NCBI GenBank assembly: GCA_002350845.1
Contig: DEFL01000076.1
Coordinates: 1-64,000 of the forward strand
Reading direction: 5' to 3'
DNA from: Christensenella sp. UBA2853
GTDB lineage: Bacteria; Bacillota; Clostridia; Christensenellales; Aristaeellaceae
DNA length: 64,000 nt
Position numbers and translations under genes: made by a program. Every line of letters begins with the position of its first letter. Position 1 is the stretch's first letter. This document shows positions 8,123-16,079 of the stretch, in pieces. The notes beneath the pieces are model-generated. The model saw only the letters and a program-made list of their open reading frames with translations. It searched no databases and had not been told where the DNA came from.

Positions 8123-9241
8123 TTATTGATTGTTTTCTTTGAGTTTCAGATTGTAATCCCCGAGCTTTCGGAAGGCTTCGGAGAGCATGGGGAGGGTGAT
8201 GGGATAGGGATTATGGTCAATGTCATGCATGCGCAGGACCTGGGGGAGTATGCGCTCAAGATCCTTTTCTTCCAGTCCGATCTCCTGGATGGATGTGGGG
8301 AGCTGAACGGATCGGTTGAAGGCGTGCATGGTTCGGAACATGTCATCCTGTCCGTCGGTGAGCAGAAGGAGGAGAACACCGAACCCGACGACTTCGCCGT
8401 GCAGGTGGTCCTGCTCGATCTTCAGTTCAGGGAAGGCGGTGAGGGCGTAGAAGATGGCGTGGGCCAGCCCGGTATTGTAATCAATGATCCGGTCGGCTGT
8501 CAGGAGAATGGAGGCGGCGGCCGTGGTGACGATGATGGTGAGAATCACCTGTGTGAGCTCCTCTGTGACCTTCCCGTTCAGGTGATCCCGGTATCCCTTT
8601 TCGCCGTAGGCGAGGAGCGGATCGAGGCAGGACCGGCTGACGGAGACGCCCAGGGCATGGTAGTAGGCCAGCGTATCGCCTCTTGAGGACATGGAGGCCT
8701 CGAAATACTTGGCGTACGTGTCGCCGAGCCCGGCCCAGAGATAACGGGGCGGTGCCGAGGCGATCACGGCGGTGTCGATGAAGGTGTGCTTCGGGGGTCC
8801 GGGCAGGAAGCAGGGACCGGCAAAGGAACCGTCCGGGTGATAGAGGATGGCGACAGCCGTACAGGCTGCACAGGTTGAGGCGATGGTCGGGAAGGCATAA
8901 ACCGGCAGGCCGAGCCGGAAACCGAGGGTCTTGCAGGTGTCAAGCGCTTTTCCGCCGCCGACGGCAAAGATCATGTCAGCGGAGCGGACGGACGGCGCGG
9001 CAGACAGCATGGCAATGTTTTCCTCGGCTGCCTCCCCGCCGTACCAGATACGGTCTGTGATTTCAAGGACAGGGCGTACGGCTTCCTCAATCTTTGCGGC
9101 GATGGCTGCCATGGCCCGCCTGCCGCCGATGATGACCGCGCGCGTTCCGCTTTCCCTGCAGACCTCGGATACCTTGTCCAGAGCATGGATTCCGATCGTC
9201 CAAGAGGGCAGGCGGATGGAATAATCCGGCATGGATGTCAT
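8123..9241 (-). CDS. Iron-containing alcohol dehydrogenase / glycerol dehydrogenase family protein
   Basis: A 372-residue member of the GldA/Fe-ADH superfamily. The N-terminal dinucleotide domain has the GGGKALDTCK motif near residue 93. The metal site is probably formed by Asp in GLGDTYAKYFEAS and by histidines in GLAHAIFYALT and DHLHGEVVGFG. Such enzymes oxidise or reduce small alcohols or aldehydes with NAD(P). The ATG at 9241, preceded by GGTGG and GGAA, is preferred over 9283, which lies inside the terminator loop region. It is the first gene of a tryptophan T-box operon, so a role in tryptophan-derived alcohol/aldehyde chemistry or in making a Trp precursor is suggested but unproven. 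The exact substrate cannot be read from sequence. Confidence 0.85.
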   Translation of the reverse strand: MTSMPDYSIRLPSWTIGIHALDKVSEVCRESGTRAVIIGGRRAMAAIAAKIEEAVRPVLEITDRIWYGGEAAEENIAMLSAAPSVRSADMIFAVGGGKALDTCKTLGFRLGLPVYAFPTIASTCAACTAVAILYHPDGSFAGPCFLPGPPKHTFIDTAVIASAPPRYLWAGLGDTYAKYFEASMSSRGDTLAYYHALGVSVSRSCLDPLLAYGEKGYRDHLNGKVTEELTQVILTIIVTTAAASILLTADRIIDYNTGLAHAIFYALTAFPELKIEQDHLHGEVVGFGVLLLLLTDGQDDMFRTMHAFNRSVQLPTSIQEIGLEEKDLERILPQVLRMHDIDHNPYPITLPMLSEAFRKLGDYNLKLKENNQ

Positions 9242-9281
9242 TTCCTGGCCACCTTTCTGAATAGAACTGCACTGTGGATGC

Positions 9282-9311
9282 AAAAAGACCCTGTCCTTGA
9301 AAAGGACAGGG
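9282..9311 (-). terminator. T-box leader intrinsic terminator
   Basis: On the minus strand CCCTGTCCTT pairs with AAGGACAGGG over a three-base loop, followed by TCTTTTT. It overlaps the alternative antiterminator that would use the GGTGGTACCGC element, as expected for transcriptional T-box control. Confidence 0.9.
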
Positions 9312-9547
9312 CCTGAAGCCTTGCGGTACCACCTTTTTTGATCCGGTTTGCCGGATCCACTTTACAGAAATGCCAACACATTTCCAGCCTTTAACGCAGG
9401 CATACGGTCCGGCTAGGGGCATCATGCCCTTCACCTTTCCCTCGGCGGTCCATTTGCCGTCCCGCTTTCGGCCGGTTTCCAGCTGCCCCGGCTCTCTGTG
9501 CGTGCGCTGTACGGTTTGATCTCCGCTTCAAAGGTTTGTTTATGATG
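9282..9547 (-). ncRNA. Tryptophan-specific T-box leader (UGG specifier)
   Basis: On the minus strand the leader has, in order: the distal Stem I AG-bulge element AGAGAGCCGGGG (near 9500-9490), the apical-loop partner around CAGCTGGAAACCGG, and the specifier region with CAAATGGACC. TGG, at 9450-9452, is the codon in the expected place, followed by a purine. The nearly invariant T-box sequence GGTGGTACCGC is at 9323-9333, and the terminator at 9282-9311. Uncharged tRNA-Trp should pair with UGG and with the T-box bulge, stabilise the antiterminator and allow transcription of the dehydrogenase-trpXYZ operon. Specifier assignment is by reading alignment-style landmarks; no folding was run. Confidence 0.9.
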
Positions 9548-9553
9548 GGTCTA

Positions 9554-9582
9554 ATCATATGTGCCGATGAAAACGATGTCAA
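9554..9582 (-). promoter_or_regulatory. Near-consensus sigma-70 promoter of the T-box operon
   Basis: On the minus strand TTGACA (9577-9582) and TATGAT (9554-9559) are spaced by exactly 17 bases. Transcription would begin near 9547, just before the T-box Stem I. Confidence 0.9.
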
Positions 9583-9714
9583 GAGCTGCAAATGTTTTTA
9601 TGATGTTCTGGGCGTGTCAGGAGCGGATACGCCGTGCTGCGCATATCAGAAGAGGAATCCGCATCAGGCTGTCGAACAGATTGAACGGAATACGGAAAAC
9701 CGGGAGTGAAGCGC

Positions 9715-10491
9715 ATGGCAGAAAAGAGACGAATGACCCCCGAACAGGCGCGCAGGGTCAAATGGATCCTGACAGACCTTGACGGCACGCTCCTCAATGC
9801 TGAGAAAAAGATCACGGGGAGAACGCTCGACGCGCTCCTGGCGTGCCGAGAAAAGGGCATCCAGCTTGCGTTCGCGACCGGACGCAACTTTATCACTGCG
9901 GGCGAATACCGGGAGATCCTGCATCCGGAAGGCTGTGTGCTGGCCTACGGTGCACAGATGTTTTACGGGGACAGACGATTTGACTATGCGCTCTCTCCGG
10001 AAGCGCTTCTGGGGATTGCGCGCCGGGCGGAAGGCTGCAGCCGGGTGGATTTCTGGTACAGAAGCGGCACCAGCCTGGAAATGAAGAATCCGGACCTGAA
10101 GACACTGGAAGCGGCAGCTGCAGAGGCCCCCGAAACACTGTCTGTGGCCTGCTGGGGGATGCCGGTGGAGCGCGTGAAGGAGACGGAAAACCTTCTGAGT
10201 GTGACAGCAACCCACTATGTACGGGATATCTGGTGCAATTTCTGCACAGGCGGGAGAAACAAGGAATACGGTGCGCAGCAGCTGCTCGCGGCCTATGGCT
10301 GCGCAAAGGGTGAAGCACTCGGGTTTGGGGATGAAGACTGTGACCTGGGATTCTTCCGCGTGTGCGGATGGGGTGTGGCGATGGGGAATGCCGATGCCGC
10401 CACGCTCGAAGGCGCGGACTGGGTGACCGGCACCTGCGATGCGGACGGGATTGCGGAGTTTCTCGAAGAGCAGATCCTGCCTTTCAGATGA
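9715..10491 (+). CDS. Cof-type HAD-IIB family phosphatase
   Basis: A 258-residue HAD hydrolase. Motif I is TDLDGTLLN (about 19-27; the first Asp is the nucleophile), motif II is FATGRN, and motif IV is GFGDEDCDLGFF with the metal-binding aspartates. The cap domain between motifs II and III is the C2B type of sugar-phosphate and flavin-precursor phosphatases (Cof/YbiV). It is cytoplasmic. ATG 9715 has GGGAG at a good distance and is preferred over GTG 9706. The PfkB kinase gene starts 66 bases downstream on the same strand, so a sugar-phosphate substrate is plausible. The region upstream is shared with the divergent T-box promoter. Confidence 0.88.
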   Translation: MAEKRRMTPEQARRVKWILTDLDGTLLNAEKKITGRTLDALLACREKGIQLAFATGRNFITAGEYREILHPEGCVLAYGAQMFYGDRRFDYALSPEALLGIARRAEGCSRVDFWYRSGTSLEMKNPDLKTLEAAAAEAPETLSVACWGMPVERVKETENLLSVTATHYVRDIWCNFCTGGRNKEYGAQQLLAAYGCAKGEALGFGDEDCDLGFFRVCGWGVAMGNADAATLEGADWVTGTCDADGIAEFLEEQILPFR

Positions 10492-10557
10492 ATACATCCT
10501 TAGGACAAAACATATAAAGGAGAGAAGGCTGCCGCGCACAGAGCGGGGCCGAAATGC

Positions 10558-11442
10558 ATGAAGATTCTGGTATGCGGGTCTGCGAATATCGACGACACCT
10601 ATCAGGTGCCGCATTTCGTGCGCGAAGGGGAAACACTTTCTTCCGAAGGATATACAAGGAATGCCGGCGGCAAAGGGCTCAATCAGGCGATTGCCCTGAG
10701 CCGGGCCGGGGCGGACGTCTGCTTTGCCGGCGGCATTGGCAAGGACGGCCTGTTTCTGATGGAAGAACTGAACCAGAACCGGGTGGATACATCCCGCCTT
10801 CTGATCCGGGATGAGGCAACCGGGCATGCCATCATTCAGGTCACCCCGGACGGGGAAAACGCGATTCTGCTCTTTGGCGGTGCAAACCGCAGCTTCCGCG
10901 GGGAGGATATTCCCCGGCTCCTGGAGGGCATGGGGGAAGGTGACTGGCTGCTCCTTCAGAATGAGATCAGCCAGCTGGAAGAAATTGCACAGGAAGCCAG
11001 GCGCAGGGGCATGCAGATTGTCCTGAATCCCTCGCCCATGGAAGACCGGCTCCGGAACATCCTTCCCCTAGTGGACTGGCTGATGCTCAATGAAGTGGAA
11101 GGGGCAGACCTGACGGGAACCCATGAGCCGGACGATATTCTGGATGCGCTTGTGGAACAGTACCCGGGCATGCAGATTGTGCTGACATTGGGTGAAAAGG
11201 GCTCCATGTACGCGCGAGCTGCCGTCCGGCAGACACAGTCGGCGTTTCAGGTCAGCGCTGTGGATACGACGGCAGCAGGGGATACCTACACGGGATATTT
11301 TCTCTCCGGGATCCTCCGCGGGCTTTCCGTGGGCGGCGCGATGGCCCTGGCCTCCTGCGCATCGGGCATTGCTGTGACGCATCCCGGTGCGGTGGCATCC
11401 ATCCCGCAGCTGCAGACCGTTCTGGAGGCCATGATTCCGTAA
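10558..11442 (+). CDS. PfkB-family carbohydrate kinase, ribokinase-like
   Basis: A 294-residue PfkB fold kinase. The N-terminal GSANID begins the Rossmann-like core, NAGGKGLNQAIALSRAGA (about 37-54) is PfkB signature 1, and DTTAAGDTYTGYF (about 240-252) is signature 2 with the catalytic Asp in AAGDT. These kinases phosphorylate a sugar or nucleoside hydroxyl with ATP. GGKGLNQA and the overall length match ribokinase best, but the lid region does not let me fix the substrate. It follows the HAD phosphatase gene by 66 bases with AAAGGAG upstream, and the small ORF starts 16 bases after it, so the three are probably one transcript. Confidence 0.87.
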   Translation: MKILVCGSANIDDTYQVPHFVREGETLSSEGYTRNAGGKGLNQAIALSRAGADVCFAGGIGKDGLFLMEELNQNRVDTSRLLIRDEATGHAIIQVTPDGENAILLFGGANRSFRGEDIPRLLEGMGEGDWLLLQNEISQLEEIAQEARRRGMQIVLNPSPMEDRLRNILPLVDWLMLNEVEGADLTGTHEPDDILDALVEQYPGMQIVLTLGEKGSMYARAAVRQTQSAFQVSAVDTTAAGDTYTGYFLSGILRGLSVGGAMALASCASGIAVTHPGAVASIPQLQTVLEAMIP

Positions 11443-11457
11443 ACGAGGGACAGGGAG

Positions 11458-11664
11458 ATGCTGCGGATGGCTGAACGAAAAAAGAACAATGCAGAAATGA
11501 GCAGGAAGAAAAAGAGAGACAGGACGCCCAAACGGACGGAAACGCTGATCGAACAGAATGAATCTTTTGCTTCTATCGTCGGATATACCGACGGGGGCGT
11601 CCCGTACGGCATCACGTGGGAGGAACAGGCTGAGATCGACCGGAAAGAGGAAGAGCTCAGGTAG
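11458..11664 (+). CDS. Small charged protein, possibly interrupted by an in-frame TAG
   Basis: A 68-residue, very Lys/Arg- and Glu-rich cytoplasmic protein with no recognised domain. VGYTDGGVPYGITWEEQAEIDRKEEELR is its ordered-looking part (split here: VGYTDGGVPYG, then ITWEEQAEID). It sits 16 bases after the PfkB gene with GGGAG before the ATG. The reading frame continues in phase past the TAG (11662-11664) for another 33 codons, with the same charged composition and a striking end, EPEWDELPF, before a TGA at 11764. Either the gene carries a nonsense mutation and originally encoded about 102 residues, or the extension is chance. Function unknown. Confidence 0.55.
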   Translation: MLRMAERKKNNAEMSRKKKRDRTPKRTETLIEQNESFASIVGYTDGGVPYGITWEEQAEIDRKEEELR

Positions 11665-11826
11665 AGCCGGCTGAATCAGGGAGCACCAGAAGAAGGGAAT
11701 GGGCAGGAGAGAAAAAAAGACAGCGAAGGATTCGAGGAGCCGGAGTGGGACGAACTTCCCTTCTGACAGGTACCGCCATCGCAGATATTCTTAGCGCGGA
11801 TTCAACTCCCAAGAAAACAAAAAATG

Positions 11827-11835
11827 TGATATACT
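11827..11835 (+). promoter_or_regulatory. Extended -10 element upstream of the DUF1538 gene
   Basis: TGATATACT matches TGN-TATACT (extended -10). No good -35 hexamer is present at 17 bases. It lies about 115 bases upstream of the DUF1538 start; the leader between them holds no recognised riboswitch. Confidence 0.4.
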
Positions 11836-11948
11836 CACCCCTATATGACATGAATGTCAGCCGGAGCTGAATCAATCAGGATAAGCGCGGGCTGATTTTC
11901 TGTACTCCAAAAACCGGTGGCTTCCGGGATCATCATCAAACAGAAAGA

Positions 11949-13487
11949 ATGATCGCAGGGATGATTCTGAAAAACAAACTGCTCGACAAACTGAGCGAGG
12001 CGCTCGCTGCTGTGCTTCCCATTGTCGTGCTGGTCCTCTTTCTGAGCATGACAGTGGCGTCGATTCCAAGCGGCGTGATGCTCAGTTTCCTTCTTGGCGC
12101 ATCCATGCTGATTGCGGGCATAATGTTCTTTTCCGTCGGGGCGGAAGTGGCCATGGAACCGATGGGAGAGCAGATCGGGGCCCATGTCACCCGCACGAAA
12201 AATCTGAAGCTGATTCTGATTCTGGGCTTTGCCCTGGGCGTGCTGATCACGGTTTCTGAACCGGACCTGCAGGTGCTGGCCGGACAGGTTCAGACTATTC
12301 CCAATCCGGTCCTGATTCTCTCCGTGGCCATCGGCGTCGGCGGCTTCCTTGTGATAGCCCTGCTGCGCATCCTGTATGGCATTTCTCTGAGACTGCTGCT
12401 GTTTGCCTTCTACACGGTGGTGCTCGGCATGACCTTCCTCGCCCCGGACAGTTTTCGGGCGGTCGCCTTCGACTCGGGCGGTGTCACGACAGGCCCCATG
12501 ACCGTTCCCTTCATTATGGCTTTCAGCCTTGGTATTACCGCGATCCGAAGCGACAGCAATGCGTCCAACGATTCATTCGGCATGGTCGCGCTCTGCTCGG
12601 TGGGACCGATCCTGGCTGTTCTGGTGCTCAGCCTGATTTACCGGCCGGACGGGGTGGATTACAGCCCGATCCAGGTGGCCAATGTGGCGGACTCCATTGA
12701 GCTCAGAACCCTCTTCGGAAACGGATTTCCGGAAATGATGAAGGAAATGCTGATTTCCATTCTGCCGATTACCGTGTTCTTCTTTGTTCTGAACTATATC
12801 CTGATGAAACTGGAATTCCAGCAGCTGTCCCGTATCGGACTGGGCATTTTCTACACTTATATCGGACTGACCGTCTTTATGACCGGCGCAAATTACGGCT
12901 TCATGCCGGCGGGTGTCTATCTGGGTCAGATGCTTGGAAAACTTCCGTACAGCTGGCTGATTGTCCCGGTGGGCATGCTGATCGGTTATCTTGTGGTGCG
13001 CGCGGAACCTGCTGTATATGTGCTCATGCGTCAGGTGGAAGATCTGACGGACGGTGCGATTACAGGAACCAGCCTGCAGCTGAGCATGTGCGTGGGTGTT
13101 GGCGTGTCTGTGGGACTGTCGATGCTGCGGGTGATCCTGGGCATCAATGTGCTCTGGTTCATTATTCCGGGCTATGCGCTGGCGCTGGCCATGAGCTTCC
13201 TGTGCCCGAAACTGTTTACAGCCATTGCCTTTGACTCGGGCGGAGTTGCATCCGGTCCGATGACGGCAGCATTCCTGCTGCCCATGACCATGGGATTCTG
13301 TACAGCGATGGGCGGCAATATTGCAACGGATGCATTCGGTGTCGTGGCGCTGGTTGCCATGACGCCGCTGATCACCATTCAGGCCCTGGGGCTGATCTAC
13401 CGATTCAGGACACGCCATCATGTCAGTACGGTACCGATTGCCGATCCCTATGCGGAGCTGCCTGATGATGCCGTGATTGAGCTGTAA
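11949..13487 (+). CDS. DUF1538 family integral membrane protein (two fused repeats)
   Basis: A 512-residue polytopic membrane protein built from two DUF1538 halves. The family hallmark AFDSGGVTTGPMT (173-185) recurs as AFDSGGVASGPMT (about 425-437), each followed by a helix and a G-x-S/N-x-x-x-D-x-F-G motif (SNASNDSFG; GGNIATDAFG). Roughly twelve transmembrane helices are visible. The family is an uncharacterised putative transporter; internal duplication is normal for fused forms. A PII-like gene starts 16 bases downstream, a known pairing, which suggests flux controlled by a PII-type sensor. The ATG at 11949 has only a weak purine-rich site; ATG 11961 is an alternative. Confidence 0.88.
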   Translation: MIAGMILKNKLLDKLSEALAAVLPIVVLVLFLSMTVASIPSGVMLSFLLGASMLIAGIMFFSVGAEVAMEPMGEQIGAHVTRTKNLKLILILGFALGVLITVSEPDLQVLAGQVQTIPNPVLILSVAIGVGGFLVIALLRILYGISLRLLLFAFYTVVLGMTFLAPDSFRAVAFDSGGVTTGPMTVPFIMAFSLGITAIRSDSNASNDSFGMVALCSVGPILAVLVLSLIYRPDGVDYSPIQVANVADSIELRTLFGNGFPEMMKEMLISILPITVFFFVLNYILMKLEFQQLSRIGLGIFYTYIGLTVFMTGANYGFMPAGVYLGQMLGKLPYSWLIVPVGMLIGYLVVRAEPAVYVLMRQVEDLTDGAITGTSLQLSMCVGVGVSVGLSMLRVILGINVLWFIIPGYALALAMSFLCPKLFTAIAFDSGGVASGPMTAAFLLPMTMGFCTAMGGNIATDAFGVVALVAMTPLITIQALGLIYRFRTRHHVSTVPIADPYAELPDDAVIEL

Positions 13488-13502
13488 GGGGGATGAGCGA
13501 TC

Positions 13503-14273
13503 GTGATGAACCATTCCGATCTGTATCTGATGATGACCGTGACCGGACGCAAGCGGATGCCGGATTTCATCCGGCTCTACAAGGACAAGGGGCTGGACCT
13601 GCACCTGATTTCCCTGGGTGTGGGCACGGCGGCGGAGTCCTATATGCGTCTGCTGGGCCTGGATGAGACAGAGAAAATGATCTGCATGACCATTGTGACC
13701 GGGCGGAAATGGCTCGAAGTCAAGAAGGCCATGTCTGTCCGCCTCCGCATTGAAGCGCCGGGCGTGGGCATTGCCTATGTGATCCCGCTTTCAGCCATCG
13801 GCGGCAAGCGGGAGCTGATGCTTATGACGGACGGTCTGGACTATGAGAGGGGAGCGGAAACAGCCTTGAAAGGAACTGAGCAGGAACTGCTGATTGTCAT
13901 TGGCAATCAGGGATACAGTGAACAGATCATGGATGCGGCACGCAAGGCCGGCGCACGCGGCGGCACGGTGATTCATGCCAGAGGCACCGGTCATGAAAAG
14001 GCGGAGCAGTTTCTCGGCATCTCCCTGGCCAGTGAGAAGGATATCATTCTGATTGTCGCGCCATCGGAAATGAAGGCCGACATGATGAAGCAGATCATGC
14101 ACGATGCCGGTGTGGGCACAAGAGCCGGGGCCATCGTGTTTTCCCTCCCGGTCACAGATACGGCCGGCATGATTCTCAGGCCGCAGAGCGAGGACCTGGA
14201 GGAAGAGGGAGAAAGCGCCGAGGCGCAGGAGACAGCGGACCAGCCGAAGGCAGAAAGCGGAGAGCAGGCCTGA
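13503..14273 (+). CDS. PII-like signalling protein, partner of DUF1538
   Basis: A 256-residue cytoplasmic protein made of two ferredoxin-like PII/GlnB-type domains (about 5-105 and 118-222) and an acidic, Glu/Ala-rich disordered tail (about 225-256). GRKRMPDFIRLYKDKGLDL and the second-half segment DAARKAGARGGTVIHARGTG are the PII beta-alpha units; the latter matches the GlnB ARGGTVxxARG pattern. PII proteins bind nucleotides and gate channels; the proximity to the DUF1538 membrane gene (16 bases) suggests that this protein regulates it. No conserved uridylylated Tyr in a GlnB-type T-loop is evident. Confidence 0.82.
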   Translation: MMNHSDLYLMMTVTGRKRMPDFIRLYKDKGLDLHLISLGVGTAAESYMRLLGLDETEKMICMTIVTGRKWLEVKKAMSVRLRIEAPGVGIAYVIPLSAIGGKRELMLMTDGLDYERGAETALKGTEQELLIVIGNQGYSEQIMDAARKAGARGGTVIHARGTGHEKAEQFLGISLASEKDIILIVAPSEMKADMMKQIMHDAGVGTRAGAIVFSLPVTDTAGMILRPQSEDLEEEGESAEAQETADQPKAESGEQA

Positions 14274-14334
14274 GGAAAAAGGTTCACATAAACTTCAGAT
14301 TTCAGTCAACTGTTATACAGGAATACTCTTTATG

Positions 14335-14371
14335 ATAGAACCTGCCGGGAGGGAATTCCGACAGGTTCTAT
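14335..14371 (+). promoter_or_regulatory. 10-bp hairpin in the leader of the beta-helix gene
   Basis: ATAGAACCTG pairs perfectly with CAGGTTCTAT around a 17-base loop. There is no T tract, and the strong ribosome binding site AGGAGGGG follows within ten bases, so it is more likely an mRNA-stability or translation-control hairpin than a terminator. Confidence 0.4.
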
Positions 14372-14391
14372 GAGATTTAGGAGGGGTTGAC

Positions 14392-15903
14392 ATGAAAAAA
14401 CTGATTTCGATCCTGATTGCATGTATGCTTCTGATGAGTATCGGCCTGTCTGCGGCTGCAGAAGGCAGCACACCGCCGTCTCCGCCGGAGGGCGGCATGG
14501 GCGGTACGCCTCCGGACATGCCGGAAGGCGGCATGGGTGGAACACCTCCGGGAATGCCGGAAGGCGGCATGGGTGGAACACCTCCGGACATGCCGGAAGG
14601 CGGCATGGGCGGAACACCTCCGGGAATGCCGGAAGGCGGCATGGGCGGAACACCTCCGGGAATGCCCGGCGGATCCTCCAGCGCAGACCTGACCTATACA
14701 GCAGCCGTCGAGATTACGGCATCTGAAACCCAGGCGGATCAGACCTATACATCCGATACGGTCGACGAGAGCGCCCTGATCATCAATACCGACGGCAGTG
14801 TGACGATTGAAAATCCGACTGTGACCAAGACGGGCAGTTCCACAGGCGGGGACAACTGTAATTTCTACGGCCTCAACGCGGCTGTCCTGGCCATGGGCGG
14901 CACGACGGTAACCATTACAGGGGGTACCATTGAGAGCTCGGCTGACGGGGCCAACGGTGTATTCAGTTACGGCGGCAACGGCGGACAGAACGGCGCAGAG
15001 GGTGACGGAACAACGGTTGTGATTTCCGATACCGTGATTACCACCACGGGTTCCGGCTCCGGCGGCATTATGACGACCGGCGGCGGCATCACCTATGCCA
15101 GCAATCTGACGGTGACCACATCCGGCGGGTCTTCTGCCCCGATCCGCACAGACCGCGGCGGCGGAACGGTCGTAGTGGATGGCGGCACCTATACGTCCAA
15201 CGGACTCGGGTCTCCGGCCATCTATTCCACGGCGGATATTACGGTTTCCAATGCGGAACTCGTGTCCAATCTGTCCGAGGGTGTCTGCATTGAAGGTCTC
15301 AACTCCATCACCCTGAACAACTGCAGCCTGACGGCCAACAACACAAAGTGCAACGGAAACGCCACCTTCCTCGACAGCATCATGATTTATCAGTCCATGA
15401 GCGGTGACGCGGACAGCGGCACATCTTCCTTCACCATGACAGACGGCACCCTGCGGAGCATGAACGGACACATCTTCCACGTGACCAACACGCATGCGGT
15501 TATCCGTCTGAGCAATGTCACGCTCATCAATGAAGACGAGGACAATGTCCTGATTTCTGTATGCGACGACGGCTGGAGCGGCGAGGACAATACGGCTGAA
15601 TTCTATGCGGATGCACAGGCGCTGTCCGGCGCAGTGCTCGTCGGCAGTGATTCCTCCCTGACGCTGAATCTGACAAACGGCTCCACACTCGAAGGCTATG
15701 TCAGCGGAAATATCACAAACAGTAAGGGCACCGTGGTTTCCACAGAGGCGGGCACCGTGTCGGTGACCCTGGATGAAACCAGCACCTGGACGCTGACAGC
15801 CGACAGCTATATTACTGAATTCAACGGCAGTGCGGCCAATGTCATCAGCAACGGATATACGCTGTATGTCAACGGCACGGCGCTCGAAGGCGTCACTGAA
15901 TAA
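14392..15903 (+). CDS. Secreted beta-helix-like protein with N-terminal Pro-Gly tandem repeats
   Basis: A 503-residue exported protein. Residues 1-23 are a signal peptide (cleavage near SAAAEG). Residues 32-91 are five 12-residue repeats of the form PEGGMGGTPP(D/G)M, probably an extended linker or wall-spanning segment. Residues about 97-503 are rich in Thr, Ser, Gly, Asn and Val with regular strand-turn patterns (VTITGGTIESSADG, VVVDGGTYTSNG, ITLNNCSLTANN) typical of right-handed parallel beta helices, as in Cthe_2159-like carbohydrate-binding proteins and adhesins. No LPXTG motif or C-terminal membrane anchor is present. Binding of polysaccharide or host glycan is a reasonable guess only. 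Confidence 0.75.
   Translation: MKKLISILIACMLLMSIGLSAAAEGSTPPSPPEGGMGGTPPDMPEGGMGGTPPGMPEGGMGGTPPDMPEGGMGGTPPGMPEGGMGGTPPGMPGGSSSADLTYTAAVEITASETQADQTYTSDTVDESALIINTDGSVTIENPTVTKTGSSTGGDNCNFYGLNAAVLAMGGTTVTITGGTIESSADGANGVFSYGGNGGQNGAEGDGTTVVISDTVITTTGSGSGGIMTTGGGITYASNLTVTTSGGSSAPIRTDRGGGTVVVDGGTYTSNGLGSPAIYSTADITVSNAELVSNLSEGVCIEGLNSITLNNCSLTANNTKCNGNATFLDSIMIYQSMSGDADSGTSSFTMTDGTLRSMNGHIFHVTNTHAVIRLSNVTLINEDEDNVLISVCDDGWSGEDNTAEFYADAQALSGAVLVGSDSSLTLNLTNGSTLEGYVSGNITNSKGTVVSTEAGTVSVTLDETSTWTLTADSYITEFNGSAANVISNGYTLYVNGTALEGVTE
14485..14664 (+). repeat. Five in-frame 36-bp tandem repeats
   Basis: Five copies of a 36-base unit encode PEGGMGGTPP(D/G)M, with Asp/Gly order D, G, D, G, G. Copies two to five are nearly identical at the DNA level, which suggests recent expansion and length polymorphism by slippage. 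Confidence 0.92.
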
Positions 15904-15916
15904 TCTTCACGGAAAG

Positions 15917-15944
15917 AACGGCTTCCCTGCGGGAGCCGTTTTTC
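15917..15944 (+). terminator. Rho-independent terminator after the beta-helix gene
   Basis: AACGGCTTCCC pairs with GGGAGCCGTT (one bulged T) over a three-base loop, followed by TTTTTC. Confidence 0.85.
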
Positions 15945-16079
15945 TGTGGAAGCCTGCGGAACAAAGAGGTGATTCCTTGCTTTTGAACAGAGGAAACAGT
16001 ATAATTTTCCTGAAAATAAAAGGCAGTACCGCATGCTGCCTGCATGCAGCGGCCCGGTCAGAAAGCAGGAGAACAAAAG

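Noticed and set aside
14485..14664. Regular 36-bp repeats as a CRISPR array
   Set aside because: The units are directly adjacent without spacers and stay in frame inside a protein gene. No cas genes are near.
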